A stretch of 64,000 nucleotides of DNA from Guyparkeria halophila (lineage in GTDB: Bacteria > Pseudomonadota > Gammaproteobacteria > Halothiobacillales > Halothiobacillaceae). Shown here in pieces: positions 16,765 to 28,692 of this stretch. The translations under genes and the position numbers were made by a program. Location of the stretch: positions 1,123,501 through 1,187,500 of the forward strand of contig NZ_CP140153.1 in assembly GCF_034479635.1 (NCBI RefSeq). Reading direction: 5' to 3'. The notes beneath the pieces were generated by a model, which saw only the letters and a program-made list of their open reading frames with translations, did not search any database and was not told where the DNA came from. Every line of letters starts with the position of its first letter. Within the stretch, counting starts at the first letter, position 1.

Positions 16765-17382
16765 TCAGCCCTCAACCGATCGTTCCGGTTTGTCCGCGGC
16801 GGCACGCCTTCGCCCCGGTTCGGCCTCTTCGTGGCAACGCATCATCGGATCGACCGGTGTCAGGCTGATCTGGGCGTCGCCGTGCGTGATCAGGTCGCGC
16901 AGCAGCATGATGATCCCGGCGACGCAAAGGAACAGGCCGAAGTTCAGCGCGGTGGCCTGGAAGTGTCGCAGTATGAAGAACAAACCGGCCTGATCGGCCG
17001 GGATCCACAGGATCGGCGCCATGACGCCGAGCAGGGCGATGAACGAATAGACCATGAAGCGGATGAAGTGCAGCGGCACCCGCTTGATCGACAGGCCGTA
17101 GACGATGGTGGCGACGATCAGCACGCTGGCCATGGCCTGCGCGGCGATCATCGCCCGGTCGGTGATCGCCTTGATGCGCGATTCCTCGTAGGTTGCCCCG
17201 CTCGTCTCGGTGAACACCTCGAGCAGGATGGCGTTGCCGGCGAGGTAGGCGAGGCTCAGGAAGAACGGGATCATCAACAGGGGATTGTGCCGCATCAGCT
17301 TGAAGCCGGTGGCGCTGTACCAGACCAGCAGCCAGAGCGGGATGGAGAGCACGTAGATGAAGGTCGCAATCGTGATGGCCAT
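16765..17382 (-). CDS. Five-helix membrane protein of unknown function
   Basis: 205 aa from the ATG at 17382; an ATG at 17418 in the same frame has its AAGGA directly adjacent, too close to work. Five hydrophobic segments lie at about residues 3-25, 33-55, 77-98, 104-126 and 135-163. The C-terminal 40 residues are hydrophilic and basic. The length and pattern do not match a family I can name. It converges with mltF. No signature residues, cofactor sites or operon partner to suggest a role. Confidence 0.7.
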   Translation of the reverse strand: MAITIATFIYVLSIPLWLLVWYSATGFKLMRHNPLLMIPFFLSLAYLAGNAILLEVFTETSGATYEESRIKAITDRAMIAAQAMASVLIVATIVYGLSIKRVPLHFIRFMVYSFIALLGVMAPILWIPADQAGLFFILRHFQATALNFGLFLCVAGIIMLLRDLITHGDAQISLTPVDPMMRCHEEAEPGRRRAAADKPERSVEG

Positions 17383-17530
17383 GACGAGCCGGTTTCCTGC
17401 GAGGTGGGTGGCGGGCATTCCTTAGCCAGTTAAGCAATCCGGTGCGTGGCAGTGTATCGAGTTGATCCACCCTCGAACAGGGGCCGGACCGGGCGGGTCG
17501 GTGGACGGCGTCGATGCCCGTGCGAGCACG

Positions 17531-17557
17531 AAAAAGCCCCGGCAGGGTGCCGGGGCT
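17531..17557 (-). terminator. Rho-independent terminator of the small lipoprotein gene
   Basis: On the minus strand a 10-bp GC-rich stem (17557-17548 with 17544-17535), loop CCC, runs into TTTTT. It lies 25 bp beyond the stop of the 17583 gene. Confidence 0.9.
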
Positions 17558-17582
17558 GGTGTGGTCTGCGAGACGGCGGGAA

Positions 17583-17795
17583 TCAGTAGTCGGTTTCTTC
17601 TTCCATCTTGTCGCCGGCTTCTTCGGCCTTGCCACCCATCTCGTCGGTGGCCTCCTCGACTTCATCGCCCGCTTCTTCCATGGTCTGGTCGATCTGCTCG
17701 CCGGCCTTCTCGGCCGGGCCTTGCTCCTCGGAGCAGCCGGCAACCGTCAGACCCAGGGCCATCATCAGTGCGATCAATGCGTTACGTGCGTTCAT
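17583..17795 (-). CDS. Small lipoprotein with an acidic repetitive coiled segment
   Basis: 70 aa, with GGAGAG 7 nt before the ATG. A signal peptide ends in the lipobox LTVAGC (C21). The mature 50 residues are almost entirely helical and acidic, built of related units (EKAGEQIDQTMEEAG, DEVEEATDEMGGKAEEAG). This recalls entericidin-like or YtxH-like surface lipoproteins, but there is no firm family match. It is a monocistronic unit with its own terminator. A role in envelope stress or as an abundant structural lipoprotein is speculative. Confidence 0.85.
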   Translation of the reverse strand: MNARNALIALMMALGLTVAGCSEEQGPAEKAGEQIDQTMEEAGDEVEEATDEMGGKAEEAGDKMEEETDY

Positions 17796-17906
17796 CGTTT
17801 GCTCTCCATGTCGTGCCGGTACTCCCCGGCAAATGGGTGTTGGACTCGAAAATTGAACAGGCAGCCTCGCGCTGCCGGCCCTTGGAGGATCATGCGATCG
17901 ACAAGT

Positions 17907-18509
17907 TCAGAATCCGTCGACGTGCCGCACCTCGTCCAGAGAAAGCTGGCCGGGGCGTGGCCAGACGTCGGCGGCCTTCTTGCCGATCGCGACCATGAAC
18001 GAGATCAGGTGGTCGTCCGGCAGGTTGATCAGGCGGCCGACGGCCTCGAAATCAAAGCCGTCCATGGGGCAGGAATCGAGCCCCATCTCCCGTGCGGCCA
18101 GCATCAGGCTCTGCCCGGCGATGCCGCAACTGCGCATGACCTCGTCGCGCTCGACCTGGGGCTTGTCACGGTAGTAGGCATCGATCGCGCCGGCCATCAT
18201 CTCGCGCACGTCGGCCGGGGCATCCCGCCAGACGCGTTCTGCCTCGTCCTGCCAAACATCGCGCCGGCCGGTGAGAATGACCAGCATCGCCGCGTCGGTC
18301 ACCTGGGCCTGGTCCCAGGCCACTTCGCGGATCGCCTGGCGGCGGGCAGGGTCCCGCACCACCACGAACCGCCAGTGCTGCAGGTTGAAGGCAGTCGGCG
18401 ACTGCATCGCCAGTTCGATCAGTCGATCCTGTTCGGCCTCGGGCAATTGGTGTTCCGGGTCGAATTGCTTGATGGCGCGTCGGGTTGCAATCGCCTCGCT
18501 GACTCGCAT
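17907..18509 (-). CDS. Nitroreductase-family FMN oxidoreductase
   Basis: 200 aa with GAGGAG upstream. The family is indicated by the N-terminal RRAIKQFDPEH (FMN phosphate-binding arginines), SPTAFNLQHWRFVVV (flavin/dimer region) and the C-terminal FMVAIGKKAADVWPR. Members are cytosolic dimers that reduce nitro compounds, quinones or enoates with NAD(P)H. The physiological substrate is unknown. It lies alone between the small lipoprotein gene and hslR, all leftward, with no sign of a shared operator. Confidence 0.92.
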   Translation of the reverse strand: MRVSEAIATRRAIKQFDPEHQLPEAEQDRLIELAMQSPTAFNLQHWRFVVVRDPARRQAIREVAWDQAQVTDAAMLVILTGRRDVWQDEAERVWRDAPADVREMMAGAIDAYYRDKPQVERDEVMRSCGIAGQSLMLAAREMGLDSCPMDGFDFEAVGRLINLPDDHLISFMVAIGKKAADVWPRPGQLSLDEVRHVDGF

Positions 18510-18604
18510 GCAGTCTCCTCGTGCAATGGATTTCGGTAGGGGAGTATAGGCACCGAGTCGGTCGTTCGCCGCCGGGGGCCGGGGCTTGCGCGGGGACGAT
18601 CGGC

Positions 18605-19033
18605 TCAGAATGACTTGCCGCGCAGGGCCCGCAGCAGGGCGCGCGCCTGCTTGGCCGGCTTGTGATGGGGATTGAGCTCGCGTTCGGCCCGCTGTTGCTC
18701 GGCGACCAGTCGGCGCTTCTCGATGCTCTCCGGTGTCTCGTGGTAGAGCTGTGACGCTTCGCTGGCCGGACCGCGTTTGGGGTTGAGTGCATCGACATCG
18801 ACCACGAACCGCAGGCCGGCCTTGCTGATGGTCAACCGGTCGCCGGGCCGGACCGACTTGCCGCGCTTGGTCACGGTCTGGCCATTGAGCTCGATCTTGC
18901 CACCGTCGATCGCCGTCGAGGCCAGCTGGCGCGTCTTGAAGAAACGCGCGGCCCAGAGCCAGGTATCGAGCCGTTGGCTGTCCTGGGTGGTCGATGAGGA
19001 GGAAGGTTGACGTTTCTTGGCGGTTTTTTTCAC
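18605..19033 (-). CDS. hslR: Ribosome-associated heat shock protein Hsp15 (S4 domain)
   Basis: 142 aa from a GTG at 19033; no ATG is in a suitable position and the ribosome site is weak. The S4 RNA-binding domain (about residues 20-80) begins with RLDTWLWAARFFKTRQLA, nearly as in E. coli Hsp15, followed by GGKIELNGQTV and RPGDRLTI. The C-terminal tail has the family's PASEASQLYHETPESIEKR. Hsp15 binds free 50S subunits carrying a nascent chain and helps recycle stalled subunits. Divergent from the GST gene with about 100 bp between. Confidence 0.9.
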   Translation of the reverse strand: MKKTAKKRQPSSSSTTQDSQRLDTWLWAARFFKTRQLASTAIDGGKIELNGQTVTKRGKSVRPGDRLTISKAGLRFVVDVDALNPKRGPASEASQLYHETPESIEKRRLVAEQQRAERELNPHHKPAKQARALLRALRGKSF

Positions 19034-19132
19034 TGCAACGGCGGCAATAGCGGTGGCCTGTAGGCTACGATTCGGGTCTGATTCGGACGACGCGATGCGC
19101 GTCGCCCGCCGTTTTCTCGATGTGGAGGCATC

Positions 19133-19798
19133 ATGCAACTCGAACTGATCAGCTTCAAGCTCTGTCCCTTTGTCCAGCGCTCGGTGATCACCCTCAAGCA
19201 CAAGGGCGTACCGTTCGACACCACGTTCATCCAGCTCAACGACCCGCCAAGCTGGTTCGATGAGGTCTCGCCGCTGGGCAAGGTGCCGGTGCTCAAGGTC
19301 GATGGCGAGGTGTTGTTCGAGTCGGCCGTGATCAACGAATTCCTCGATGAATCCTTCGGCGAGCGCATGCTGTCGGACGATGCCTTCGAGCGCGCCCGGC
19401 AGCGGGCCTGGATCGAACTGGGGTCGGCAGGAATCATGGCGATGTTCGGCGCGATCACCGCCCCGGAGGAGTCGGCCAGCAAGGCCAAGCGTGATGAACT
19501 GGCCAAGCTGTTCGGTCACCTGGAGAAGCATCTCGCCAAGAAGCCGCCGGCACCGTACTTCGCCGGACAGACGCTCTCGCTGGTGGATACGTCGTTCGCG
19601 CCTTTGTTCCAGCGCCTGTTCGCCCTGCCGGAGTCACTGCTTGACTGGAATGCCATTCCGACGGTGATGCGCTGGGGTGAGCGGCTGACCGACGAGCCGG
19701 TCATTCGCGAGTCGCTACCGGAGGGTTTCGACGAGCTGTTCCCGATGATGCTGAGAAAGCAGAACGGCTGGTACGCGCAGCAGTACCTGGCCGACTGA
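19133..19798 (+). CDS. Glutathione S-transferase family protein
   Basis: 221 aa with GGAGG upstream. The N-terminal thioredoxin-like domain (residues 1-80) has the potential catalytic cysteine in SFKLCPFVQRS and the conserved GKVPVL and LFESAVINEFL glutathione-contact motifs. The C-terminal helical domain includes LSLVDTSFAPLF. A cysteine in this position is typical of omega/beta-like GSTs active in thiol transfer or deglutathionylation rather than conjugation. The substrate is unknown. Confidence 0.93.
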   Translation: MQLELISFKLCPFVQRSVITLKHKGVPFDTTFIQLNDPPSWFDEVSPLGKVPVLKVDGEVLFESAVINEFLDESFGERMLSDDAFERARQRAWIELGSAGIMAMFGAITAPEESASKAKRDELAKLFGHLEKHLAKKPPAPYFAGQTLSLVDTSFAPLFQRLFALPESLLDWNAIPTVMRWGERLTDEPVIRESLPEGFDELFPMMLRKQNGWYAQQYLAD

Positions 19799-19824
19799 CG
19801 CTCGCCAACCGTCTTGGGCGGGGC

Positions 19825-20250
19825 TCAGCCCCGCTCGAGGCGGTGATTGATCACGCTGCCGGCACCGGCGCCCAGCACGATGCCGGCGCCCACCCACAGC
19901 GCGAACCACTTGCCCTCGCCGATCATCGCCAGTGCCGTGCCCGGGCAGACCCCGGTACCGGCCCATCCCAGCCCGAACAGCACGGCGCCGACGATCAGTC
20001 CGCGCTTGAACGGCTTGTGCTGGATGGTGATCGGCTGGCCGGTGTTGCGCGCGTGCCAGCCTGAACGCCAGGCAAGCCAGGTGAGGGCGGCGCCCAGACC
20101 GACGGCCGTGGCGATCACCCACAGCAGGCGCAGGTCGTCGAACAACAGCAGGTCGCTGATGATCGCCGGGCTGGTGGCCCCGGCGCGGCTGAGCAGAAAG
20201 CCAAAACCGATGCCGAAGGCAAGGAACAGGGCATTGCGTCGATTGATCAT
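19825..20250 (-). CDS. YeeE/YedE-family permease half (PmpB-like)
   Basis: 141 aa, four transmembrane segments. It carries the family's cysteine motif as GVCPGTALAMIG. It starts 3 bp after the stop of the partner half gene. The two small proteins together correspond to one full YeeE-type transporter, which imports thiosulfate or related sulfur species in characterised members. Split pairs are called PmpA/PmpB in some proteobacteria. The stop codon sits in the loop of a GC dyad (19818-19834) that may weakly terminate. Confidence 0.82.
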   Translation of the reverse strand: MINRRNALFLAFGIGFGFLLSRAGATSPAIISDLLLFDDLRLLWVIATAVGLGAALTWLAWRSGWHARNTGQPITIQHKPFKRGLIVGAVLFGLGWAGTGVCPGTALAMIGEGKWFALWVGAGIVLGAGAGSVINHRLERG

Positions 20251-20253
20251 GGC

Positions 20254-20772
20254 TCAGACCCCCAGGATCCAGGCGGCGAGCTGGGCCGTGCCCACTGCGA
20301 CGGCGAAGAAGACGGCCGAGGCCACCAGGCTTGCCGGTGCCCCCATTGCGACACCCGCGATGGTGTGGCCCGAGGTGCAGCCGCCGGCCAATCGGGCACC
20401 GAGGCCGATCAGTAGGCCGCCTGCCAGCCACCAGATCGCCGAGCCGAGCGTGGACTCCGGCACCAGGGCGGTGTAGAAGCGCCCGAATTCCGCGGCAGTG
20501 CCTTGCCAGGCAGGGGCGCCATCCGTGAGGGCCGCGATCAGGCCGCCGATCACGATGCCGATCAGGAACACGATCCGCCAGTCGCCGTCGCGATCCCGTG
20601 TCGCGCCGGGCTGGAGATAGCCCGCGAGGTTGGCAAACCCGGTGGAGCAGGACAGGGGCTGGTCGGTCAGCCAGCGCTGAGCGAAGGCGAGCAGGGCGAT
20701 CAGCGCGCCCACCAGCACGGGCGTCCACAGCGGGGAAAAGAGCGCGTCGATGAGCGTTGTGAACGTATCCAT
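20254..20772 (-). CDS. YeeE/YedE-family permease half (PmpA-like)
   Basis: 172 aa from the ATG at 20772; an in-frame GTG at 20805 is less likely and neither has a strong ribosome site. There are about five hydrophobic segments. It holds the two motifs diagnostic of the family, SCSTGFANL and GGCTSGHTIAG, with cysteines proposed to relay sulfur-ion substrates through the membrane. It is the first gene of a two-gene operon with the PmpB-like half. In a sulfur oxidizer it may move thiosulfate, sulfite or a persulfide, which is inference. Confidence 0.82.
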   Translation of the reverse strand: MDTFTTLIDALFSPLWTPVLVGALIALLAFAQRWLTDQPLSCSTGFANLAGYLQPGATRDRDGDWRIVFLIGIVIGGLIAALTDGAPAWQGTAAEFGRFYTALVPESTLGSAIWWLAGGLLIGLGARLAGGCTSGHTIAGVAMGAPASLVASAVFFAVAVGTAQLAAWILGV

Positions 20773-20916
20773 TGTCGACAATTCTTTGCTTAACGGACCG
20801 GGCACCTTAGCGGCCGTAGCGTATCGGCGCCAACAGATGTTTTTTACACGCCCATAACGACGAACACCCCCGGCAGGCGGGGGTGGGTGGCGTCATTCGA
20901 GTGACAGGGCGCCGGT

Positions 20917-21201
20917 TCAGTCAGGCCGTTCGCGGCCTTCGCCCTTCTCGGGCAGGGTGATGTTGAGCTCGAACAGTTCGAACTGCTCGTTGTGCTCGAC
21001 CTCGAACTTGACCGCGTCGTCCTCGACATGGACGTACTTGCGGATCACCTCGAGGATCTCCTTCTGCATTTCGGGCAGGTAGTGCGGTGTGCGTTCCTGG
21101 CCCTGGCCGCGTTCGTGCGCGATCAGGATCTGCAGGCGCTCCTTGGCCATCTTGGCCGAGGGTTCCTGGGAACGGTTACGAAAGATATCCAGCAGACCCA
21201 T
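20917..21201 (-). CDS. minE: Cell division topological specificity factor MinE
   Basis: 94 aa. MinE stimulates MinD ATPase and drives pole-to-pole oscillation. The N-terminal amphipathic membrane-targeting segment (MGLLDIFRNR) is followed by the anti-MinCD helix (AKERLQILIAHERGQ, about residues 19-33) and the dimerisation domain. GGAG 8 nt before the ATG lies near the minD stop; the genes are 3 bp apart. Last gene of zapD-minC-minD-minE. A GC dyad at 20865-20885 downstream lacks a U-tract and is only a weak terminator candidate. Confidence 0.97.
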   Translation of the reverse strand: MGLLDIFRNRSQEPSAKMAKERLQILIAHERGQGQERTPHYLPEMQKEILEVIRKYVHVEDDAVKFEVEHNEQFELFELNITLPEKGEGRERPD

Positions 21202-21204
21202 GGC

Positions 21205-22020
21205 TTAACTCCGACCGAACAGGCGACCGAGAAAGCCTTTCTTCTCGGTCTCGATGAAACGCATGGGCAGTTCTTCGCCCAACAGGCGGCCAACCGCGTC
21301 GTGGTAGGCCTGACCGGCATCGGTATTCTCGTCCAGGATCACCGGTCGGCCGGCGTTCGAGGCCTGCAGCACGGCGTTGGACTCCGGGATGACGCCCAGC
21401 AGCGGGACGGCCAGGATCTCGAGCATGTCCTCGACCGAGAGCATCTCGCCGGTGCCGACGCGTTCGGGGGCGTAGCGCGTGATCAGCAGGTGCTCCTTGA
21501 TGGCGGTCTCGCCATCCTTCGCCCGGCGCGACTTGCTCGCGAGGATGCCCAGCATGCGGTCGGAATCGCGCACCGAGGAGATCTCGGGGTTAGATACCAC
21601 GATGGCCTCGTCGGCGTAGTACATCGCCAGTTGCGCGCCGCGCTCGATGCCGGCGGGCGAATCGCAGACGATGTAGTCGAAGCCTTCCTCTCGCAGGTCG
21701 TTGAGGACCTTGCCGACGCCTTCCTCGGTCAACGCATCCTTGTCCTTGGTCTGCGAGGCGGGCAGGACGTAGAGGTTGTCGACTTCCTTGTGGCGGATCA
21801 GGGCCTGGTTCAGGCCGGCATCGCCCTGGATGACGTTGACGATGTCGTAGACCACGCGGCGCTCGACGCCCATGATCAGATCGAGGTTGCGCAGGCCGAC
21901 GTCGAAGTCGATCACCACGGTCTTCTTGCCGGCCATGGCTAGGCCGCTCGAAATGGCGGCGCTGGTCGTCGTTTTACCAACGCCGCCCTTGCCGGAGGTT
22001 ACCACCAGGACTTTGGACAC
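21205..22020 (-). CDS. minD: Septum site-determining ATPase MinD
   Basis: 271 aa starting at a GTG with GGGAG 8 nt upstream. It has the deviant Walker A GKGGVGKTTTS (residues 10-20), the switch DSPAGIE and the C-terminal amphipathic membrane-binding helix KKGFLGRLFGRS. MinD binds membrane as an ATP dimer and recruits MinC to block FtsZ at the poles. Standard length for the family. Between minC and minD are 143 bp without a gene. Confidence 0.98.
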   Translation of the reverse strand: MSKVLVVTSGKGGVGKTTTSAAISSGLAMAGKKTVVIDFDVGLRNLDLIMGVERRVVYDIVNVIQGDAGLNQALIRHKEVDNLYVLPASQTKDKDALTEEGVGKVLNDLREEGFDYIVCDSPAGIERGAQLAMYYADEAIVVSNPEISSVRDSDRMLGILASKSRRAKDGETAIKEHLLITRYAPERVGTGEMLSVEDMLEILAVPLLGVIPESNAVLQASNAGRPVILDENTDAGQAYHDAVGRLLGEELPMRFIETEKKGFLGRLFGRS

Positions 22021-22163
22021 GGATTAACTCCCTAATCGCGAAAGATTGTTGACGTCATACTGCCCCGAGGGGCGGGGTCGTCAGGTGGGGCGGACTGTGC
22101 CACAAAGGCGAGCCCTTTCCCAACGACCGCGAAATTCTTCCCTGAGCACCCAATGCGCGGCAC

Positions 22164-23006
22164 TCAGTCGAACGGATGGGCCACCAGTTGGCCATCGACC
22201 AGTTCCACCACCACGCGCTTGCCCCAGGCCGGGTGCCTTGCCAACTGCTCGCCATCGAGGAAGGTGCCGCAGATGGCGATGATTTCCGGCTCGAAGGACT
22301 CGCAGAAGATCCGGGCCTCGGTCTGGTTGCCGGCGCCGGCCGCCGCGGTGCCCTTGAGGGCGCCATGGATGTAGATCGAGCCGTCGGCCACCACGCGCGC
22401 CCCGGCACCGACGGTATTCATTACCACCATGTCCTGGCCTTGGGCGTAGAGCTCGGTACCCGAGCGCACTGGGTGGCGCAGGATCATAGGGGCGACCGGG
22501 CCGGCCGGCCCGACCGGGGCAGGTGATCCGGCTTCGGCAGGCGGGGCCGGTTCCGCGGACTCGACGGGTTCCGGCTCGGCGGCCGGCTCGGGTTCGCTCT
22601 TGGCGGGTGCCGGGGCGTCGGCCAAGGGCTGATCGTCGAATACCGGCAGGTCGGCCCCGCGTGCCTGGGTCTTCTGCTGGTCATTGCCGTGAACCACGCC
22701 GACCGGTTCCAGCCGATAGTTGCGCAGCAGGCTCACAAGCGCGGGGAAATCGATCCACTTGCCGCTGTCGGCAATGGCTGCCAGGTCGATCACGCAAGGT
22801 TGTCGCTCGTCACCGACTCCGGGGTTGCCGAACCGCTCGCTCAGGCTGCGGGTGAGCTTGAGCAGGTGCGTCTCGTACAAGTGAACATGGGTGAGCGCGA
22901 GAGAGCGCTGATCGATGTCGAGGGCCGGGGCGCCTGTCCTGGCGGCCTTGCGGGTGGTTGCGGTCATTGATGAGCTCGATTTTCGTCCTGACGATGGTAA
23001 AGCCAT
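22164..23006 (-). CDS. minC: Septum site-determining protein MinC
   Basis: 280 aa if started at the ATG at 23006, which has AAGGG upstream; an in-frame ATG at 22967 gives 267 aa and is a real alternative. The N-terminal FtsZ-inhibiting domain (THVHLYETHLLKLTRSL) is joined by a long Pro/Ala/Glu-rich linker to the C-terminal beta-helix MinD-binding domain (VRSGTELYAQGQDMVVM, GSIYIHGALKG, QTEARIFCESFEPEIIAICG). The linker is longer and more Pro-Glu-rich than in E. coli. It follows zapD closely and is probably co-transcribed. Confidence 0.95.
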   Translation of the reverse strand: MALPSSGRKSSSSMTATTRKAARTGAPALDIDQRSLALTHVHLYETHLLKLTRSLSERFGNPGVGDERQPCVIDLAAIADSGKWIDFPALVSLLRNYRLEPVGVVHGNDQQKTQARGADLPVFDDQPLADAPAPAKSEPEPAAEPEPVESAEPAPPAEAGSPAPVGPAGPVAPMILRHPVRSGTELYAQGQDMVVMNTVGAGARVVADGSIYIHGALKGTAAAGAGNQTEARIFCESFEPEIIAICGTFLDGEQLARHPAWGKRVVVELVDGQLVAHPFD

Positions 23007-23070
23007 GCTCGCCCTTGTCTGTGCCCGCTCCCCTCCCGGACGATCAGCCGGTGAAGGGGAGTCCCGGGTG

Positions 23071-23850
23071 TCACAAACGGCAGAGGGCAAGGCGGAATTC
23101 GATGTCCTCGTGGACCTGACGGGGGTGGCCGTTCTCGCGGTCCAGCGTCATGAAACGCACGGTGAAGCGGTGCTTGCCGGCGCTGATTTCGGGATAGCAG
23201 ATAGTGTCGTCGTCGATCATCACGCGCAGCAGTTGGTAGGGCGTGGCGCTCTCGATGCTCTGCTGCAGGAAGCCTTCCTCGGCCACCACCGACATCGTAT
23301 CGACGCTGTTGCGGATCAGGCTGATGACCAGTTCGTTGGCCTGGCGGATGTCGGTAAACGGCTCGAGCCATACCGCGATGTCCTCGCGGCGCTCGGCGTC
23401 CGGCAGGCTGAGCCAGTAGTGCAGGCCGGGGATGTCGAATTCGCACAACGCGCCCGGAATCGAGGCACGCTGGCGCACGGCATTCAGCAGCTCGTGGGTC
23501 TTCAAGTGCGCGCCGGGCTGGGCGTGATAGCCGTGCAGTGCCTTGATCAGGCGATTCTGCTGATCGAGCAGGGCATTGAGCTTGTCGCGATCGACGCCGG
23601 GCGAATCCGGCACGCTCATCAGTCGGCCCTGCTGGCGCTCGAGCTCCTTGATCAGCTCGCGCTTGATGTCGATGCGCGAGAGCACATCGGCGGCTTCAAG
23701 CAGCAGCAGCACGGTGCAAAGCGTGTCATCCCGCGAGCTGCTCTGCAGATGATGATCGATGCGGGCGAACAAGTGGTCGAGCCTGAGGCAGGCCCGGATC
23801 CGTTCGTTCAGTGGTTGCTCGTAGATTTTCAGAGGTGCGTTCCGATCCAT
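23071..23850 (-). CDS. zapD: Cell division protein ZapD
   Basis: 259 aa, matching the ZapD/YacF (DUF1342) family over its whole length: an all-helical N-terminal domain (YEQPLNERIRACLRLDHLF) and a beta-rich C-terminal domain (YWLSLPDAERREDIAVWLEP). ZapD crosslinks FtsZ filaments and promotes Z-ring assembly. In E. coli it sits with coaE; here it heads a cluster with minC, minD and minE. The ribosome site is weak. It is preceded by the inverted-repeat element at 23890-24157. Confidence 0.95.
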   Translation of the reverse strand: MDRNAPLKIYEQPLNERIRACLRLDHLFARIDHHLQSSSRDDTLCTVLLLLEAADVLSRIDIKRELIKELERQQGRLMSVPDSPGVDRDKLNALLDQQNRLIKALHGYHAQPGAHLKTHELLNAVRQRASIPGALCEFDIPGLHYWLSLPDAERREDIAVWLEPFTDIRQANELVISLIRNSVDTMSVVAEEGFLQQSIESATPYQLLRVMIDDDTICYPEISAGKHRFTVRFMTLDRENGHPRQVHEDIEFRLALCRL

Positions 23851-23889
23851 TGGATGCCGATGCGAGTCGAGGGTGTGCCGGCCGTCTTA

Positions 23890-24157
23890 GGGAAACTCTG
23901 CACGAATGCCATGCCGCTCTGGCCAAGCGAGCCGTTCGTGATCAAGGCGTGTCGTCGCCAGCGTGCCGGTGGCCACGTCAAGACGACGCAACGCCGAGCA
24001 AGGGCGGCTCGCCTGGCCCCGCAGGGCGAGCCTTGATCCGGGCATCTGCTGTGTTGCCGTCCTTGGAAAGGGAATAACCCTTCCGCGTCGGGCGGCCGCC
24101 TTGCATCTGCCCGGCTCAAGGCTCGCAGAGCGGTATGCCATTCGTGCAGAGTTTCCC
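23890..24157. mobile_element. MITE-like element with 32-bp terminal inverted repeats
   Basis: The ends 23890-23921 and 24126-24157 are inverted copies matching at 30 of 32 positions; both begin, reading inward, with GGGAAACTCTGCACGAATG. The 268-bp interior has no credible reading frame but holds further dyads (GGCTCGCC/GGGCGAGCC near 24013-24032, AAGGGAATAACCCTT near 24067-24081). No obvious target-site duplication. The structure fits a non-autonomous insertion (MITE), or less likely a structured RNA or intergenic repeat. It fills most of the 370-bp gap between zapD and metH. Confidence 0.6.
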
Positions 24158-24220
24158 TGCATTCTCAGCCTGCTTGCGGGATAACTCAACTCCCGCGAGC
24201 AGGGGGCTGCCGCGTGACGG

Positions 24221-27916
<3,696 letters not shown>

Positions 27917-28046
27917 GGGCGACGCGCGGTCCTGGATCGGCCGGGCCGGCGTCCTGCACAGGCGGGGCAGGCCGCACGGCCCGGCGCGGTGAGTTTGAGG
28001 AGCGGCAGTATAACGTAGAGCCCCTGCCAGGAGGGGAGGGGCGGGC

Positions 28047-28601
28047 TCAGTGCCTGCGCGAGTCGCGTTGGGACTGGCGCAGGCGCAGACGGCGCTGGGC
28101 GAGCCGGCGGCGCTTGTGGATCGAGATATTGATCCGCCAGAGCACGCGGATGATGGTAAAGCCGAGCAGCGCGCTGACGAATGACAGGGTGAGCAGCCCG
28201 ACTCCCAGCGGCAGCCAGATCGCGGGCAACTGGCTCATGGCATAGCCGACGCTCATCTCGCCGGTCGGCGGGGCAAGCTCCGCGCCGGTGAGCATGGCGC
28301 CGATCTGGTAGGCAAGCCAGAGCAGGGGGGGGATCGTGACCGGATTGGTGGCCCAGACCATGGCCACGGCCAGGGCGATGTTGACCCGCATGGCGATCGC
28401 GCCCACGGCCGCGATCAGCATCTGACCGGGAAGCGGAATAAAGGCGAGAAACAGACCGAGGGCGACGCCGCCGGAAACAGAACGGCGGTTGAGGTGCCAG
28501 AGGTTCGGATCGCCGAGGAATTGCGCCACCGGGCGCAGGAACGGTTGGTTGACGATCCGCTGGCGATTGGGTGTCAGTCGACGGAAGAACTTGCGTGGCA
28601 T
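28047..28601 (-). CDS. DUF2062 membrane protein
   Basis: 184 aa. The DUF2062 pattern is clear: [26 protein letters not shown], then [21 protein letters not shown]. Three or four membrane segments are flanked by basic, Arg-rich termini. GAGG precedes the ATG by about 5 nt. The family is widespread and uncharacterised; some members sit beside lipid or competence genes. It lies between marR and metH in the same direction. No functional claim. Confidence 0.9.
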   Translation of the reverse strand: MPRKFFRRLTPNRQRIVNQPFLRPVAQFLGDPNLWHLNRRSVSGGVALGLFLAFIPLPGQMLIAAVGAIAMRVNIALAVAMVWATNPVTIPPLLWLAYQIGAMLTGAELAPPTGEMSVGYAMSQLPAIWLPLGVGLLTLSFVSALLGFTIIRVLWRINISIHKRRRLAQRRLRLRQSQRDSRRH

Positions 28602-28692
28602 TCTGGCCTCGTCAAACCTCGGCTTGCCGATCCGGGCAGTCCTGGCGTGCCGGCGTTGTCCGTGAAGGCCGGCGACCGTTGTGTCGCCTCAT

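Noticed and set aside
23726-24119. Short frames inside the inverted-repeat element as a transposase remnant
   Set aside because: They cross the repeat ends and zapD, show no DDE or other transposase motif and have no ribosome sites.
27917-28046. Cobalamin or S-adenosylhomocysteine riboswitch upstream of metH
   Set aside because: The 130-bp gap contains neither a B12-box-like sequence nor the conserved core of an SAH riboswitch that I can recognise.
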